From: Amphimedon queenslandica
Lineage: Eukaryota > Porifera > Demospongiae > Haplosclerida > Niphatidae
Assembly (NCBI RefSeq): GCF_000090795.2
Contig: NW_003546392.1
Coordinates: forward strand, 1 to 64,000
Length of the DNA: 64,000 nucleotides
Reading direction: 5' to 3'
The position numbers and the translations under genes are program-made. Of this stretch, positions 1-12,000 are shown one piece after another; position 1 is the first letter of the stretch, and each line of letters starts with the position of its first letter. A model generated the notes under the pieces. The model did no database searches. It saw nothing but the letters and a program-made list of their open reading frames with translations, and was not told the origin of the DNA.

Positions 1-181
1 AGTGCACTGTAGTTACCGGGTCTACTGGAGAAAAAGTATTTCATTGTTTATTGTGAGCTACTATTATTGTTAATAGGTACATGTGTGGGAACATATAGAT
101 AAGGACCAGTTAGTAAAGGACTTACAATATCTGCTAGAGGAGGGGATTAATAGTTTAGCTGTGGTACTCCTTCATTCCTAG
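1..181 (+). pseudogene. OPLAH: 5-oxoprolinase (OPLAH) fragment, two exon pieces
   Basis: Two short coding pieces join in frame. Bases 3-35 encode CTVVTGSTGEK. After a 41-bp GT-AG intron (36-76), bases 77-178 encode a stretch beginning VHVWEHIDKDQL and ending GINSLAVVLLHS. The ending matches the hydantoinase-A part of 5-oxoprolinase (family motif G-I-x-S-L-A-V-V-L-x-H-S), the ATP-dependent enzyme that opens 5-oxoproline to glutamate in the glutathione cycle. The reading frame stops at TAG 179-181, exactly where a MITE-like element begins, and I see no splice donor that would skip it or any continuation on the far side. The 5' part lies outside the window. It is probably a truncated remnant; a living gene with an unusual 3' structure is less likely. 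Confidence 0.6.
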
Positions 182-356
182 GGACTTTTGTCCAGTTTTG
201 GAGCAACTTTTAAAAATGGCCATATCTTAAAAAATTGAAGTAGAAATCACCTCAAACTTTCTACACAGCATAAAGGACATCACTATGTATCAGAAAATGT
301 AATAAAACATTGGGGTGATTTTAGAGGCATTTTTTGACTAAAGTCCATGTACTAGA
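179..356. repeat. MITE-like element, single copy
   Basis: An element of about 178 bp. It starts AGGGACTTTTGTCC, ends GACTAAAGTCCATGTACTA (an imperfect inverted match), and has the core CTCAAACTTTCTACACAGCATAA that recurs through the window. It is short, has no coding capacity and abuts the broken OPLAH frame. Confidence 0.65.
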
Positions 357-685
357 TCAGCAGTAAAGGGAGTTTGGCCTTGCGCATAAGTAATACACTG
401 TTATGCTAAACCCAATTTTAGAATGTATGTATATAAATAATTATTTCTTTTATTATTAATTTAAATTATTTTTGATTAATTTAAAGTGTCTTCTTTATTC
501 CAAGTTGTCTTTCTTGATACTCCATTATAATAATAATAAACCTTTCCATCATCAGTATTGACCGAATGTCATCTTAAATTATAACTAATGATAACTGGCA
601 TTACCTGGCAATCCATTTTGGCCAGCATCGCCCACCACCACTAGTACTGATCAGGATAGGCCGATCGGACCGCCTACTGTGTCTA
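357..685. other. AT-rich spacer upstream of DNAH10
   Basis: Between the MITE-like element and the DNAH10 promoter I see AT-rich DNA with no convincing functional gene. The one coding-like patch is a possible broken WW-domain piece on the minus strand, listed separately. Confidence 0.5.
476..571 (-). pseudogene. Possible WW-domain exon relic
   Basis: On the minus strand, 568 to 479 reads HSVNTDDGKVYYYYNG followed by VSRKTTWNKEDTLN, then TAA. The pattern D-G-K-x-Y-Y-Y-N, with Ser and Thr at +3 and +6 and Trp at +8 from the Asn, is the second half of a WW domain. An in-frame TGA sits at 569-571 with no AG acceptor between it and the motif, so the exon cannot be read as it stands. The (TAT) run makes chance resemblance possible. 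Confidence 0.3.
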
Positions 686-699
686 GTTACCATAGCAAC
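686..699. promoter_or_regulatory. RFX X-box in the DNAH10 promoter
   Basis: GTTACCATAGCAAC fits the RFX X-box consensus (GTNRCC, short spacer, RGYAAC) as an imperfect palindrome. It ends 16 bp before the DNAH10 ATG. RFX factors drive ciliary genes across animals, so the site agrees with the gene it precedes. The site is seen directly; its use is inferred. Confidence 0.75.
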
Positions 700-715
700 A
701 GTGTTAAAAATCAAA

Positions 716-3700
716 ATGGCGGATCTTAGGATAAGTTGGATCAAGGAGAGGGTGGTTGTGTCCCTTACTTTACCAGAGGATGGGCTGGTGTTTGACGAAC
801 TATTGAAGAGGGAAGGCGGTAAAGCTAAGAATGAGCTCCTCTCATTACTGGAGGGCACTGGAGGAAACTCTGTGACATTTTATTCTTTAGTAACTGAAGC
901 AGAGAAAGAAGTTGAAGTTGAAGAAGGTGCTAAATCAATTTAAAAAACCTTTGTTTATTTATTTATAGATCAGTTAAGAGTTGAACAGCTGGTTAAAGAA
1001 GCAGAAGTGGGTCTGGAACCAGAAGTACCAGCAGAATCTGAAGGACCAGTTGATGGTATGTTTGTCAATTAAATGAGTGGGTGTGATGGTGTGTCTGTTT
1101 AGAAAATGAAGAAGATGAAATTGAAACTAAACCATACACAACAACAACTACTACTGTTAAAAAAGTAAGACGATCAATATGTTTATTATCATTATTATTA
1201 TTATTATTTTAGGTAATTGTTAAAAAGGTTATAGAAGAAGTTCAACTCCACATGACAGCTGGTGCCTTCAGTCAGGAGAGTGAGACAGTAATTGGGTTCT
1301 ATGTCTCTCGGATTAACATGAGTACTCCGGTACCAGTACCTACCACCATGGAGGATGCTCAAAGGACATTACCACGTTACTTTGAAACAGGAACATGTAC
1401 CAGTAAACCTTTACAAGCACTGGAAGGTGATTGATGCATGTACATTTATACGTACAAGTACATGTATTTCTTGTGTTCTGATTGACTGTTGTTGTTATCC
1501 CTTCATTGTACAGGTAAACTAAGATACCTGTATATGCCAATCCTGATGACCAGTGGACAGAAGAGTGCTGAAGACCAGCTGTTGAAAGAGAAAGAGGAGG
1601 AGGAAGAGGAGGAGGTGCGACCTCTGTCTCATACCCGCTCTAGGGTCCTCCTAAGAGATGAGCTCCTCATTAATGTACAAAAGTTTACCACTCAACTGCA
1701 GCAGACCATACAGCAAGTTGAAGGAGAGATCAAACTGGATATACCTGAAGTAGACATCACCGCATCATCAGAGAGCCTCTCCAGGGACCCTGGACTGGTA
1801 TCAAGTCTGGAGACTGCTGTTGACAGCTGGTCTCGTGTGATTACAATCACGCTAGAGGAACAGTTTAAGAAGACCCCACCTGGTAATGGCCCCCTAGCAG
1901 AGATAGAGTATTGGAAGGAGAGGAATGCAGCATTGAATGCACTCTATCTCCAGTTACAGACAACAACAGTACAGCACATTATAGCTATACTTAAACTAGC
2001 TGGCTCTTCATCACAAGTGTCCTTTGAAATAACAAGAGGAGACCTCACTAGGTATTACGTTGAAGCCAAAGACAACATAAAGTTTCTAATGACCCTTGAG
2101 AGACACTTTAAGATCATAGCTCATGGAGCTAGTTTTGCTTCTGTAGCTGACACTATACCAGCCATGATGAATTCACTGAGAATGGTGTGGGTCATATCAC
2201 GTCACTATAACACAGATGAGAGGATGGTACCGCTAATGGAGAGAATAGCATGGGAACTCTGTGAAAGGGTAGCAAGAATCATTGACGTTAAGACAATATT
2301 CAAGTAACATCTTTGACCACATTTTGATCAATGTAAGCTCTGTCATTTCAGGGAGAGCATTAGTCAGATAAAGCAGAAGGCATCAGAGGCCAGAGAAGTA
2401 TTGAGAACATGGAGTCAATCGTATCTTGAAGTGAGGAAGAAGATAGAACAGTCCGGGAGGGATGCACGCTGGGAGTTTGACCGGAAGAGATTGTTTGAAA
2501 GAACAGACTATGTGTCTCAGATATGCAGTGACATTTACAGTGTCGTACAGGTCAGACTATACATGTACCTTACTATTAGATTACTCTTACCATTGATATA
2601 GACAATACAAGAGTTTCATAATATATTTGGAGCAGAGTTGAAAGCTGTAACTGGAGATCATGCACAAATTGAGAAGGTTTTAGATAAAGTGGACAGTCTT
2701 GTAGTTAACATAGAGACTGTCAAGTATGATCCGTTCCAACCAGCACACAGACAGGATTGGAAGAACAGTATGGGTTGGTTTCAGAGAGAAGTGGAGCTTA
2801 TAGAAGCTGAAGCTACCAGGTACATATACTTGTATTATATACTAGTCAATGTTGTTTGTAGTTTTATTAATCAATCATTCCAGTCCCTTCGTTCAGCTGA
2901 AGGCGCCTTTGACATGCTCCACAATTTTAAGAATATTAAATCCCGTGACACAATCAATGCAACAATGATGAAGAAATTTAACGAAATATTGACCCAGTTT
3001 GAACGAGAGGTTGAAAACATTAGTCTCCTCTTTCAAGATCACAGAGATGACCCTCCTATATCAAGGAACCAGCCCCCGGTAGCAGGAGCAATTAGCTGGT
3101 CTCACTCGTTATTCATGAGGATCAAACACACTGTACTCCGGTTCCAGACTATGAAAGAACTTATAGACAGTGAAGCTGGGAAATCTGTAAGTGCCAATGT
3201 CTACAGTAACGCACTTTATGCTTGCACACGTACAAGCACTCTCTTTGTTTATTTTGTTTTATTTTTATTTACTATAGGCTAGTAAAAGATATTTAGCTGT
3301 TGCCAGGTTAATTAAAGAATATGAAGATACTTTATATCAGAAATGGATTGACACTTCAAGTACTAACCTACCAGCACTCCTTAAGAAACCACTACTGGCC
3401 AAACCGGATCAGATAACCTGTTCACCCTCTTTATCAAGAGATATATCAAGAGTATCATCAAGATTGGATCAACCCTTGCCACTCCCTTCTTGTAAGGTCT
3501 AACCATTAATGACTGCATTATTATTATTGATTATTATTATCATTATTCTAGTGTTGCCTGATAATTGTGAATTTGTTGTTAACTTCTCTCCTGAATTGGC
3601 TGAGGTCATAGCTGAAGCAAAGTACCTTGAGAAGTTGGGATTCTCAGTCCCTGACATGGCAAGGAGCGTGGCACTCCAGGAAGATAAGTTTGTATCATAT

Positions 3701-6700
3701 CAGGACTCCCTCAACCGCTGCCTTCAGAGATACCATTATGCACTGGAACAACTGGATGAAGCTGAAGTAAGACCATGTTACTATTAATAGATTTGTTACT
3801 ATTAAAATAGAACACGTTACTTGATGATCATGTGAAAGGGCTACAGCGTACACTGAAACCAGGCACCAAGAGATTGAACTGGAACTCTCTGGGTGTCCAG
3901 GATTATGTATCAAGATGTGAGCAGGCCATTACCAAGTTTGAGTCACTAGTGAATCAGATACAGAAGAATGCTGGAGATATTGAAGAGAGACTCCAACTCA
4001 TTGAGAATGTTACACTGTTCAAGAGCCCACCTCTGAAAGCAGGATGTACCCTCCCTGAAGCTAAAGTATGAGTTACTATTAATAGCAGGGTGTTACTATT
4101 AATAGCATGGTGTTACTATTAATAATACATTATTCCATTTTCAGGAGTACTTTGAGTTCATAGAGAGTCAGCGTAACCTCATATTGAGTGCATTGGTGAG
4201 GAAGTATCACGGGATTGGTCCACTGTTGATAAAGGTGGAGGGACTGGTAGTACAGAGTAATACTGGACAGTCTCCTAGGCTAAGAGGATACTACTCTCAC
4301 TGGGAGAGAAGAGCATTTGATGCTATTGTAAAGGTACATTATACTAGCTGTACTCTAGTAACTCCATCTACTACCATAACGTAATATGATATTAATGTGT
4401 ATTATCAGTAATGTAATACCTGAGCCCCTTGATATCTGCCCTCAGCTTCACCTCAAGCAGATATCTCAGTCCTCAGGTATTACATTACTAATACACACCC
4501 ACACACACACACACACGCCTCCTTATATTCTCTCTATTAGATGGTGATTAATAATTTATCACAGTATCTTGACCAATTGATGTGTGGTAAACCATTGTTC
4601 ATAGTTGAAGCATTGCTGTCAGCTCCTGAGATAGTGTTACACCCACACGCTAATGAACTGGTCAAACTACTAATGGCTGCCATGAGGGAAGTGGTGGAGA
4701 GGTAATGACAATATTGTACTTACTGCACCTTATCAATCATGAATATCTGTATGTTACTGTACCTTGATGAACAGCTTACCTGTACATTTGAGTACATATT
4801 GTACACATACAGTATGTATTCCTTCATTATAGTACAAAGAACTTTCATCGTTGGTTGGATGGTTCCTGTATTGAAGCTCAGTCTCAACACCTTCAAGGAG
4901 GAGGTGATGAGCCAAAGACCTTCACATTCTTCAGTGACGTGATGCAGCACCCTGAAGTGAACAGACTGGGTAATGCTGTGAAGGATGCCATCATGAACGG
5001 AATGAGTAACATCATGAACTGCATTGGACAATGGAAGAAGTACAGGATACTCTGGAGACTACAGAGAGTAAGTACATGCACATATTCCTTGTAGAATGAT
5101 ACTGTACGTGTTATTGTTGGTACTGTAGTAGTAGTATCACTAATACAATTCATGTGTTAATTCATGTACTGTAGGACATACAGGTAGAGAAGTTTGCTCA
5201 GCGTAGACCATCAGTGATTGATTTTGATGAAAGGATTCAGGTTTACTGCAAGATACAGCAGGACATTGCTGACCAGCCACAAGAGAAGGACATTGAGTTT
5301 ATTCACCTTCAGCTCCACCCACTGATACACAGCTTGAGAGACAACGCTCAGCAATGGATCCTGTCCCTTGGAAAGATACTGAATGAGAGTACCAGAGAAT
5401 CACTTATTGGACTCAAGAATGAACTAGAGGTACATCATCAGTACTGTATGTGCATGTATATAACTGTCTTAATAATGTAAAGGGATCGTGCTGAAATGGG
5501 ATCATGCTGAAATTGAGTTCAATACATTTACTTATTCTGTCCTTAGGGTCTGTCAAATGATTTAGATTGTTTCCCAAAGACACTTGAAGAGTTGAAGTTT
5601 GTGCTAGGAGTGATATCCAAGATAAGGTCAATGTCACTGAGAGTGGAACTGAAGTACAGAGACATACAAGAGAGGTACAGGACACTACTGATGTATAATA
5701 TACCTGTACCTGAGGAAGAAGCATTGGAAGCTACTGCTATTAGTGGAGCCTGGGCTGATCTCACTAGAGTAGCTAAAATGAAGGACAGGAGCCTTGTGTC
5801 AGTTAAGAAGAAGTTCACCATTATTACTAAAGAGGAAGTGACTGGGTTTTTACAAAAAACCAGCGACTTTACTTTAAAATTTAAAACAGAGGGACCCACC
5901 ACTGTAGGGGATGACCTGGATAAAGGTACATACATTGCACATCATTTTATACTTTCATGTACATCATTTATACTTTCATGTACATCATTTATACTTTCAT
6001 GTACATCATTTATACTTTCATGTACATCAGGGGTCAAGTTATTGAAAGAGTTCAAAGGTCAGTACCTCATCATGGAACAGCAAAGACAGGAACTCACTAA
6101 TGCTGAGAAACTGTTTGACCTTCCAATCACAATGTACCCTGATATGATTGAAGTGGATAGAGAACTGAAGAATATTGGAAGAGTATTTGAAATATATGAA
6201 AACCAAAAGGTAATTGTACTGTATGTGTTGATGTATTTATTTATTTATTTACGTCTATTTACAAATATACACAGAAAGCAAGGGAGGACTGGTCGGGAAC
6301 CTTGTGGGCTAATCTTGACATTGAGAAGTTAACTGATGGGATTGAAGAGTTCATGAGGCAACTACGTAAACTACCAAAGGAAATAAAAGGAATGGGAATG
6401 TACCAAGTACTGGAGGAGAACATGAGAGGATTCAAAGACTCAATACCTTTGTTTGCTGACCTGAAGAATGAGGCACTCAGAGACAGGTGCACTTATTCAT
6501 TTATATATTGTATTGTATTTATTTATTTATTTATTTATTTATTCAGACATTGGCAAAAGTTGATGGAACTGACTGGAAAGAACTTTGACATGAATCCCGA
6601 GACCTTTACTCTAGAGAACCTATTTGCCATGGAGCTCCACAATTACGCAGAGACAATATCTGACATTGTGGGATCAGCCAACAAAGAACTAAGCATTGAA

Positions 6701-8389
6701 AAAGGACTGAATGAAGTGGTATCAACCTGGCAGACAATGGAATTCACCGTACACAAGTATGGGAATATGAGAGCTAGTATAGGAATGGAATTATGAGAGT
6801 GTAGGAATGGAATTATGAGAGTGTAGGAATGGAATTATGAGAGTGTAGGAATGAAATTGTGTTTGTTGTACAGATACATGAAGGGTACCCAGGAGCGGGG
6901 CTATGTCCTTGGAACAGTTGAAGACATTGTCCTCTCACTGGACGATAACGCAATGAACCTCCAAAGCATGTCAGCTTCAAGATTTGTAGGACCTTTCTTT
7001 GAGAAAGTACAGAAATGGGAGAAATCATTATCACATATTAGTGAAGTAGTTGACGTAAGTGGAGGTGTGGCAGTGGGTGGAGCTTATTGTATATCCTTAT
7101 AAGGTATGGATGGTTGTACAAAGGAAGTGGATGTATTTGGAGAGTATATTCATTGGAGGAGACATTAGGGCACAGCTACCTGAAGAGGCAAAGAAATTTG
7201 ACAATATTGACAAAACATTTAAAAAGGTACAGTACATGTATTTATGATGACCTACAGTGTAAGTTGACCATATATGGACTGTTCCTCCAGATTATGTCTG
7301 ATACCTCTAAAAGGCCACTGGTGTATGAGGCATGTCATGCTGAGAACAGACTCCAAGATCTGGAAATGTTGAGTGCTGGACTGGAGAAGTGTCAGAAGAG
7401 TTTAAACGACTACCTGGACAGCAAAAGGAATGCATTCCCACGGTTCTTCTTCATATCAGATGAGGAACTGTTGTCCATATTAGGAAGTCATGAGTGCACC
7501 TGTGTACAAGAACACATGATAAAGGTACGTTACTAAATATAGAATGAACTAGTTACTAAATATAGAATGAGCTAATGAAACAGTCACTTGCCTACATTGC
7601 TCCTTTAGATGTTTGATAACATTTCATCATTGAAGTTCACATCAGGAGGAGCTGGTGAGCCATTAGCCTCAGCAATGGTGTCCAGTGAAGGAGAAGTGAT
7701 GGACTTTAGAACTGGAGTAGTGGCTGAAGGGAGAGTAGAGGACTGGATGACTGCTGTACTTAAGGAAATGAGACGAACTAATAGATTGATCACTAAAGAA
7801 TCAGTCTTCTACTACTGTGATAAGAAAACAAGGTATTGTACTTGTACATAGTTACATACTAGTAGTGCAGTACACCTCCATTTAACGGACAGCACCTAGT
7901 GTACCAATTACATTCCTTACTGTATAAAATAACCTCCACATAAAGGACACCTCTGTATAACAGAGACACAGTGTCCATTATAGCAAGGCTAGTCTGTACA
8001 TTGTTTATACATTAGGATTGAGTGGATGTACCTGTATCAAGGAATGGTAATACTGGCCAGTAACCAGGTCTGGTGGACATGGGAGGTTGAAGATGTGTTC
8101 AGGAAAGTAAAGAAAGGAGACAAGATGGGAATGAAGAACTATGCAAGGAAACTTCACGGACAAATAGACGCCTTAGTTGTACAAGTAATACCAATAATAA
8201 TAATACTGTACTACTAATGATGATGATGATGATGATGTGCAATAGGTGAGGTCCCAGTTGTCTAAGAACGACAGGAAGAAGTTCAACAGTGTATTGATAG
8301 TTGATGTACATAATAGAGATATTATTGACAGATTTGTAAGGGACAGGTTAGCAGTGGCATAACTGATTATTATTATTATTATTATTATT

Positions 8390-8422
<33 letters not shown>

Positions 8423-9045
8423 AGTATAATGGATGCACGTGAATTTGAATGGGAGAGTCAGTTAAGGTTCTATTGGGAGCAGGAACCTGATGAGCTGACA
8501 GTGAGACAGTGCACTGGAGCCTTTGGGTATGGGTATGAATACATGGGACTCAATGGGAGACTGGTGATAACACCACTGACTGATAGGATATACCTCACAC
8601 TCACTCAGGTATACACAGTACCCCTACTGTTAATGATCCATTATTAATTATTATTGTTAACTCTCAGGCTCTATCAATGAGATTAGGAGGTGCTCCTGCT
8701 GGTCCTGCTGGAACTGGTAAAACTGAAACTGTCAAAGATTTAGCAAAAGCTCTGGCACTACTTTGTGTAGTAACTAACTGTGGAGAAGGAATGGACTACA
8801 AGGTTTTAACACACTAGTTTGTACTGCTAGAGTTTCAATCTGTTTATATTTTTACTGGTCAATCTGTACTTATTTTTATAGGCAGTTGGTAAGATATACT
8901 CAGGCTTGTGTCAGTCTGGAGCTTGGGGTTGCTTTGATGAGTTCAACAGGATCGACATATCAGTACTCTCTGTAATATCAACACAAATTAAAACTATACA
9001 GAATGCACTCATTAATAATCATAAGAAGTTCCAGGTATTCATCAT

Positions 9046-9098
<53 letters not shown>

Positions 9099-12000
9099 GT
9101 TCTTTATTTAGTTTGAAGGTGTTGAGATATCTTTAGATTCAAGGGTTGGTATATTCATTACCATGAATCCTGGTTATGCTGGACGGACTGAACTCCCTGA
9201 GAGTGTGAAGGCACTCTTCAGACCTGTGGTAGTGATAGTACCTGATCTGGAGCAGATTTGTGAGATAATGCTCTTCTCTGAAGGATTCCTAATGGCCAAG
9301 GTGCTGGCTAAGAAGATGACAGTCTTGTATAAACTGGCCAAAGGACAGCTCTCAAGACAGCACCATTATGACTTTGGACTGAGGGCACTCAAAGCTGTAC
9401 TGGTAATGGCTGGAGAATTGAAGAGAGGCTCACCTGAACTTAATGAAGTACATATGGGAATTTTATTTATTTATTTATTTATTTTACAGGATGTTGTCTT
9501 AATGCGTGCACTGCGTGACATGAATCTCCCCAAGTTTGTATTTGAGGATGTTCCGCTGTTTCTTGGACTAATATCTGACCTGTTCCCTGGATTAGACTGT
9601 CCTCGGGTGAGGTACCCTAACTTCAACGATGCTGTGGAAGCCATTCTACAAGATAATAAATATATATTACTACCACATCAGGTGAGGAGTATCAATGTAC
9701 TGTACTTATTATTATTATTATCATTATTACTGTATTAGGTGGATAAGGTAGTCCAATTGTATGAGACAATGTTAACAAGACACACCTCAATGGTAGCTGG
9801 TCCTACAGGAGGAGGGAAGAGTGTTGTCATTAATACACTAGCACAAGCACAGACCAAGTACATATGTACATGCACATTGTACATGATGTATTTATATATT
9901 CCATATAGACTGGGCCTCTATACTAGACTGTACACAATGAATCCCAAGGCCTGTACTGTCATTGAGTTGTATGGTATGTTGGATCCAATCACCAGGGACT
10001 GAACTGATGGACTGCTGTCCAATATATTCCGTGAGGTGAATAAACCAACTGAGAAGAAGGAGAGGAAGTATATACTGTTTGATGGAGACGTGGATGCACT
10101 CTGGGTGGAGAACATGAACTCAGTAATGGATGACAATAAGTTACTGACACTAGCCAATGGAGAAAGGATACGGCTACAGACTCACTGTGCACTCCTAGTG
10201 GAGGTAATGACTGATAAAGGTGATATTGTTAGTCTGTCTCTCCTCCAACAGGTCGGAGATTTGCAGTATGCTTCACCAGCTACAGTCTCAAGGTGTGGCA
10301 TGGTATTTGTTGATCCAAAGAACTTAGGATATGAGCCATTCTGGCTACGCTGGGTTGCTAACTTTGATGAGAATGACAGGAAAGAGCTTCAGTCATTGTA
10401 TGATAAATATGTACCTCCTTGTATATCACTGATACTGGAGGGGGTCATGGATGGAAGGCAAGGAGAGAAACTAAAGACTATACTAGCTGTTACTAACTTA
10501 AACCTTGTGAGTTACTATTATCATTATTATTCATTATTATTATTATTATGTACATTACCAGGTAGCCCAGTTATGTTACATGTTAGATGCTTTATTACCA
10601 AGAGACTCTGGCCTGTCCCTAGGTATAGGAGCTGATACTATACAGTGCTACTTCCTCACAGCACTCTACTGGTCACTGGGGGCTCCACTCATTGAAGAAA
10701 GCAGAATCAAGTTTGATACTTACATTAAGAAACTGTCCAACCTACCTGAGGTGGGGGGAGAGGACCAGAGAGCTGGACCAGGGGAAGTACCCACATTCCT
10801 CCCAACACTGTACGAGTATTATTATGATGGAACCAGCTCTAAGTGGATACCTTGGTCTGATAGAGTCCCAGAGTATGTTCATGAAATTGAGAGGAGGTTT
10901 AACGAGATACTAGTACCGACTGTTGACACTGTCCGTAATACCTGGGTACTTGAACTGATGGTAAAGATTAGGAGACCTGTCGTACTGGTGGGAGAAACTG
11001 GGACTTCAAAAACTGCAACAACACAGAACTTTTTAAGAAACCTTAGCCCAGAGTTTACCGTAAGATGAAATAAATAAATATTATTTTTTATATACATGTA
11101 CTTGTAGCTGTTGCTTAATATTAATTTCTCATCCCGTACTACAAGTATGGACGTACAGCGAAACTTGGAAGCTAATGTTGAAAAGAGAACTAAAGATACT
11201 TATGGACCTCCTCCTGGTAAAAGACTAATAGTATTCATTGATGATATGAATATGCCACAAGTATGTACACATACCTTGAATACCTGTACAATGTACATGT
11301 ACTGTACTGTACTGTACTGTACTGTACTCTACTGTACTCTACTGTAGGTTGATACATATGGTACACAGCAGCCCATTGCTCTTCTCAAGTTGTTGCTGGA
11401 GAAAGGAGGTATGTATGACAGAGGGAAGGACCTTAACTGGAAGACATTTAAAGATATTGGATTTATAGCAGCTATGGGAAAGGTAGACTGAATTATTAGT
11501 ACAAGCAATGTCTAACAGAATGTACTGTACCTGTGCTAATGGTGTATTGACATGTACTAATGGTGTATTGACATGTACTAATGGTGTATTGACATGTACT
11601 AATGGTGTATTGACATGTACTAATGGTGTATTGACATGTACTAATGGTGTATTGACATGTACTAATGGTGTATTGACATGTACTAATGGTGTATTGACAT
11701 GTACTAATGGTGTATTGACATGTACTAATGGTGTATTGACATGTACTAATGGTGTATTGACATGTACTAATGGTGTATTGACATGTACTAATGGTGTATT
11801 GACATGTACATGTACTTATGTTGTGTAGAAAGTTTAAAATCAAATGAAATTTTTTACAAACTTTTAAAGTTGCTCCAAAGTTTACTAAAAGTCCCTGTAC
11901 TTGTACAGGAATTTTGGCCAAAATTCACCAAATTTGAAAAGAAGAGACTAGTTTATTTTTATTAGACACATGAAGTGTACGTTATATTATCATTACCATA

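Noticed and set aside
9972-10002. A micro-intron (GTATGT...CACCAG) that could alter the TGA region of DNAH10
   Set aside because: It would be only about 22 nt, would remove conserved AAA2 residues, and the TGA lies after the acceptor, so it does not help.
10000-10002. Selenocysteine at the DNAH10 TGA
   Set aside because: The aligned residue is Trp, not Cys, and dyneins are not selenoproteins.
11496-11921. Repeat peptides (NGVLTCT)n and (YTISTCQ)n
   Set aside because: They come from the 21-bp intronic minisatellite, open on both strands for arithmetic reasons, and lie between two well-matched DNAH10 exons.
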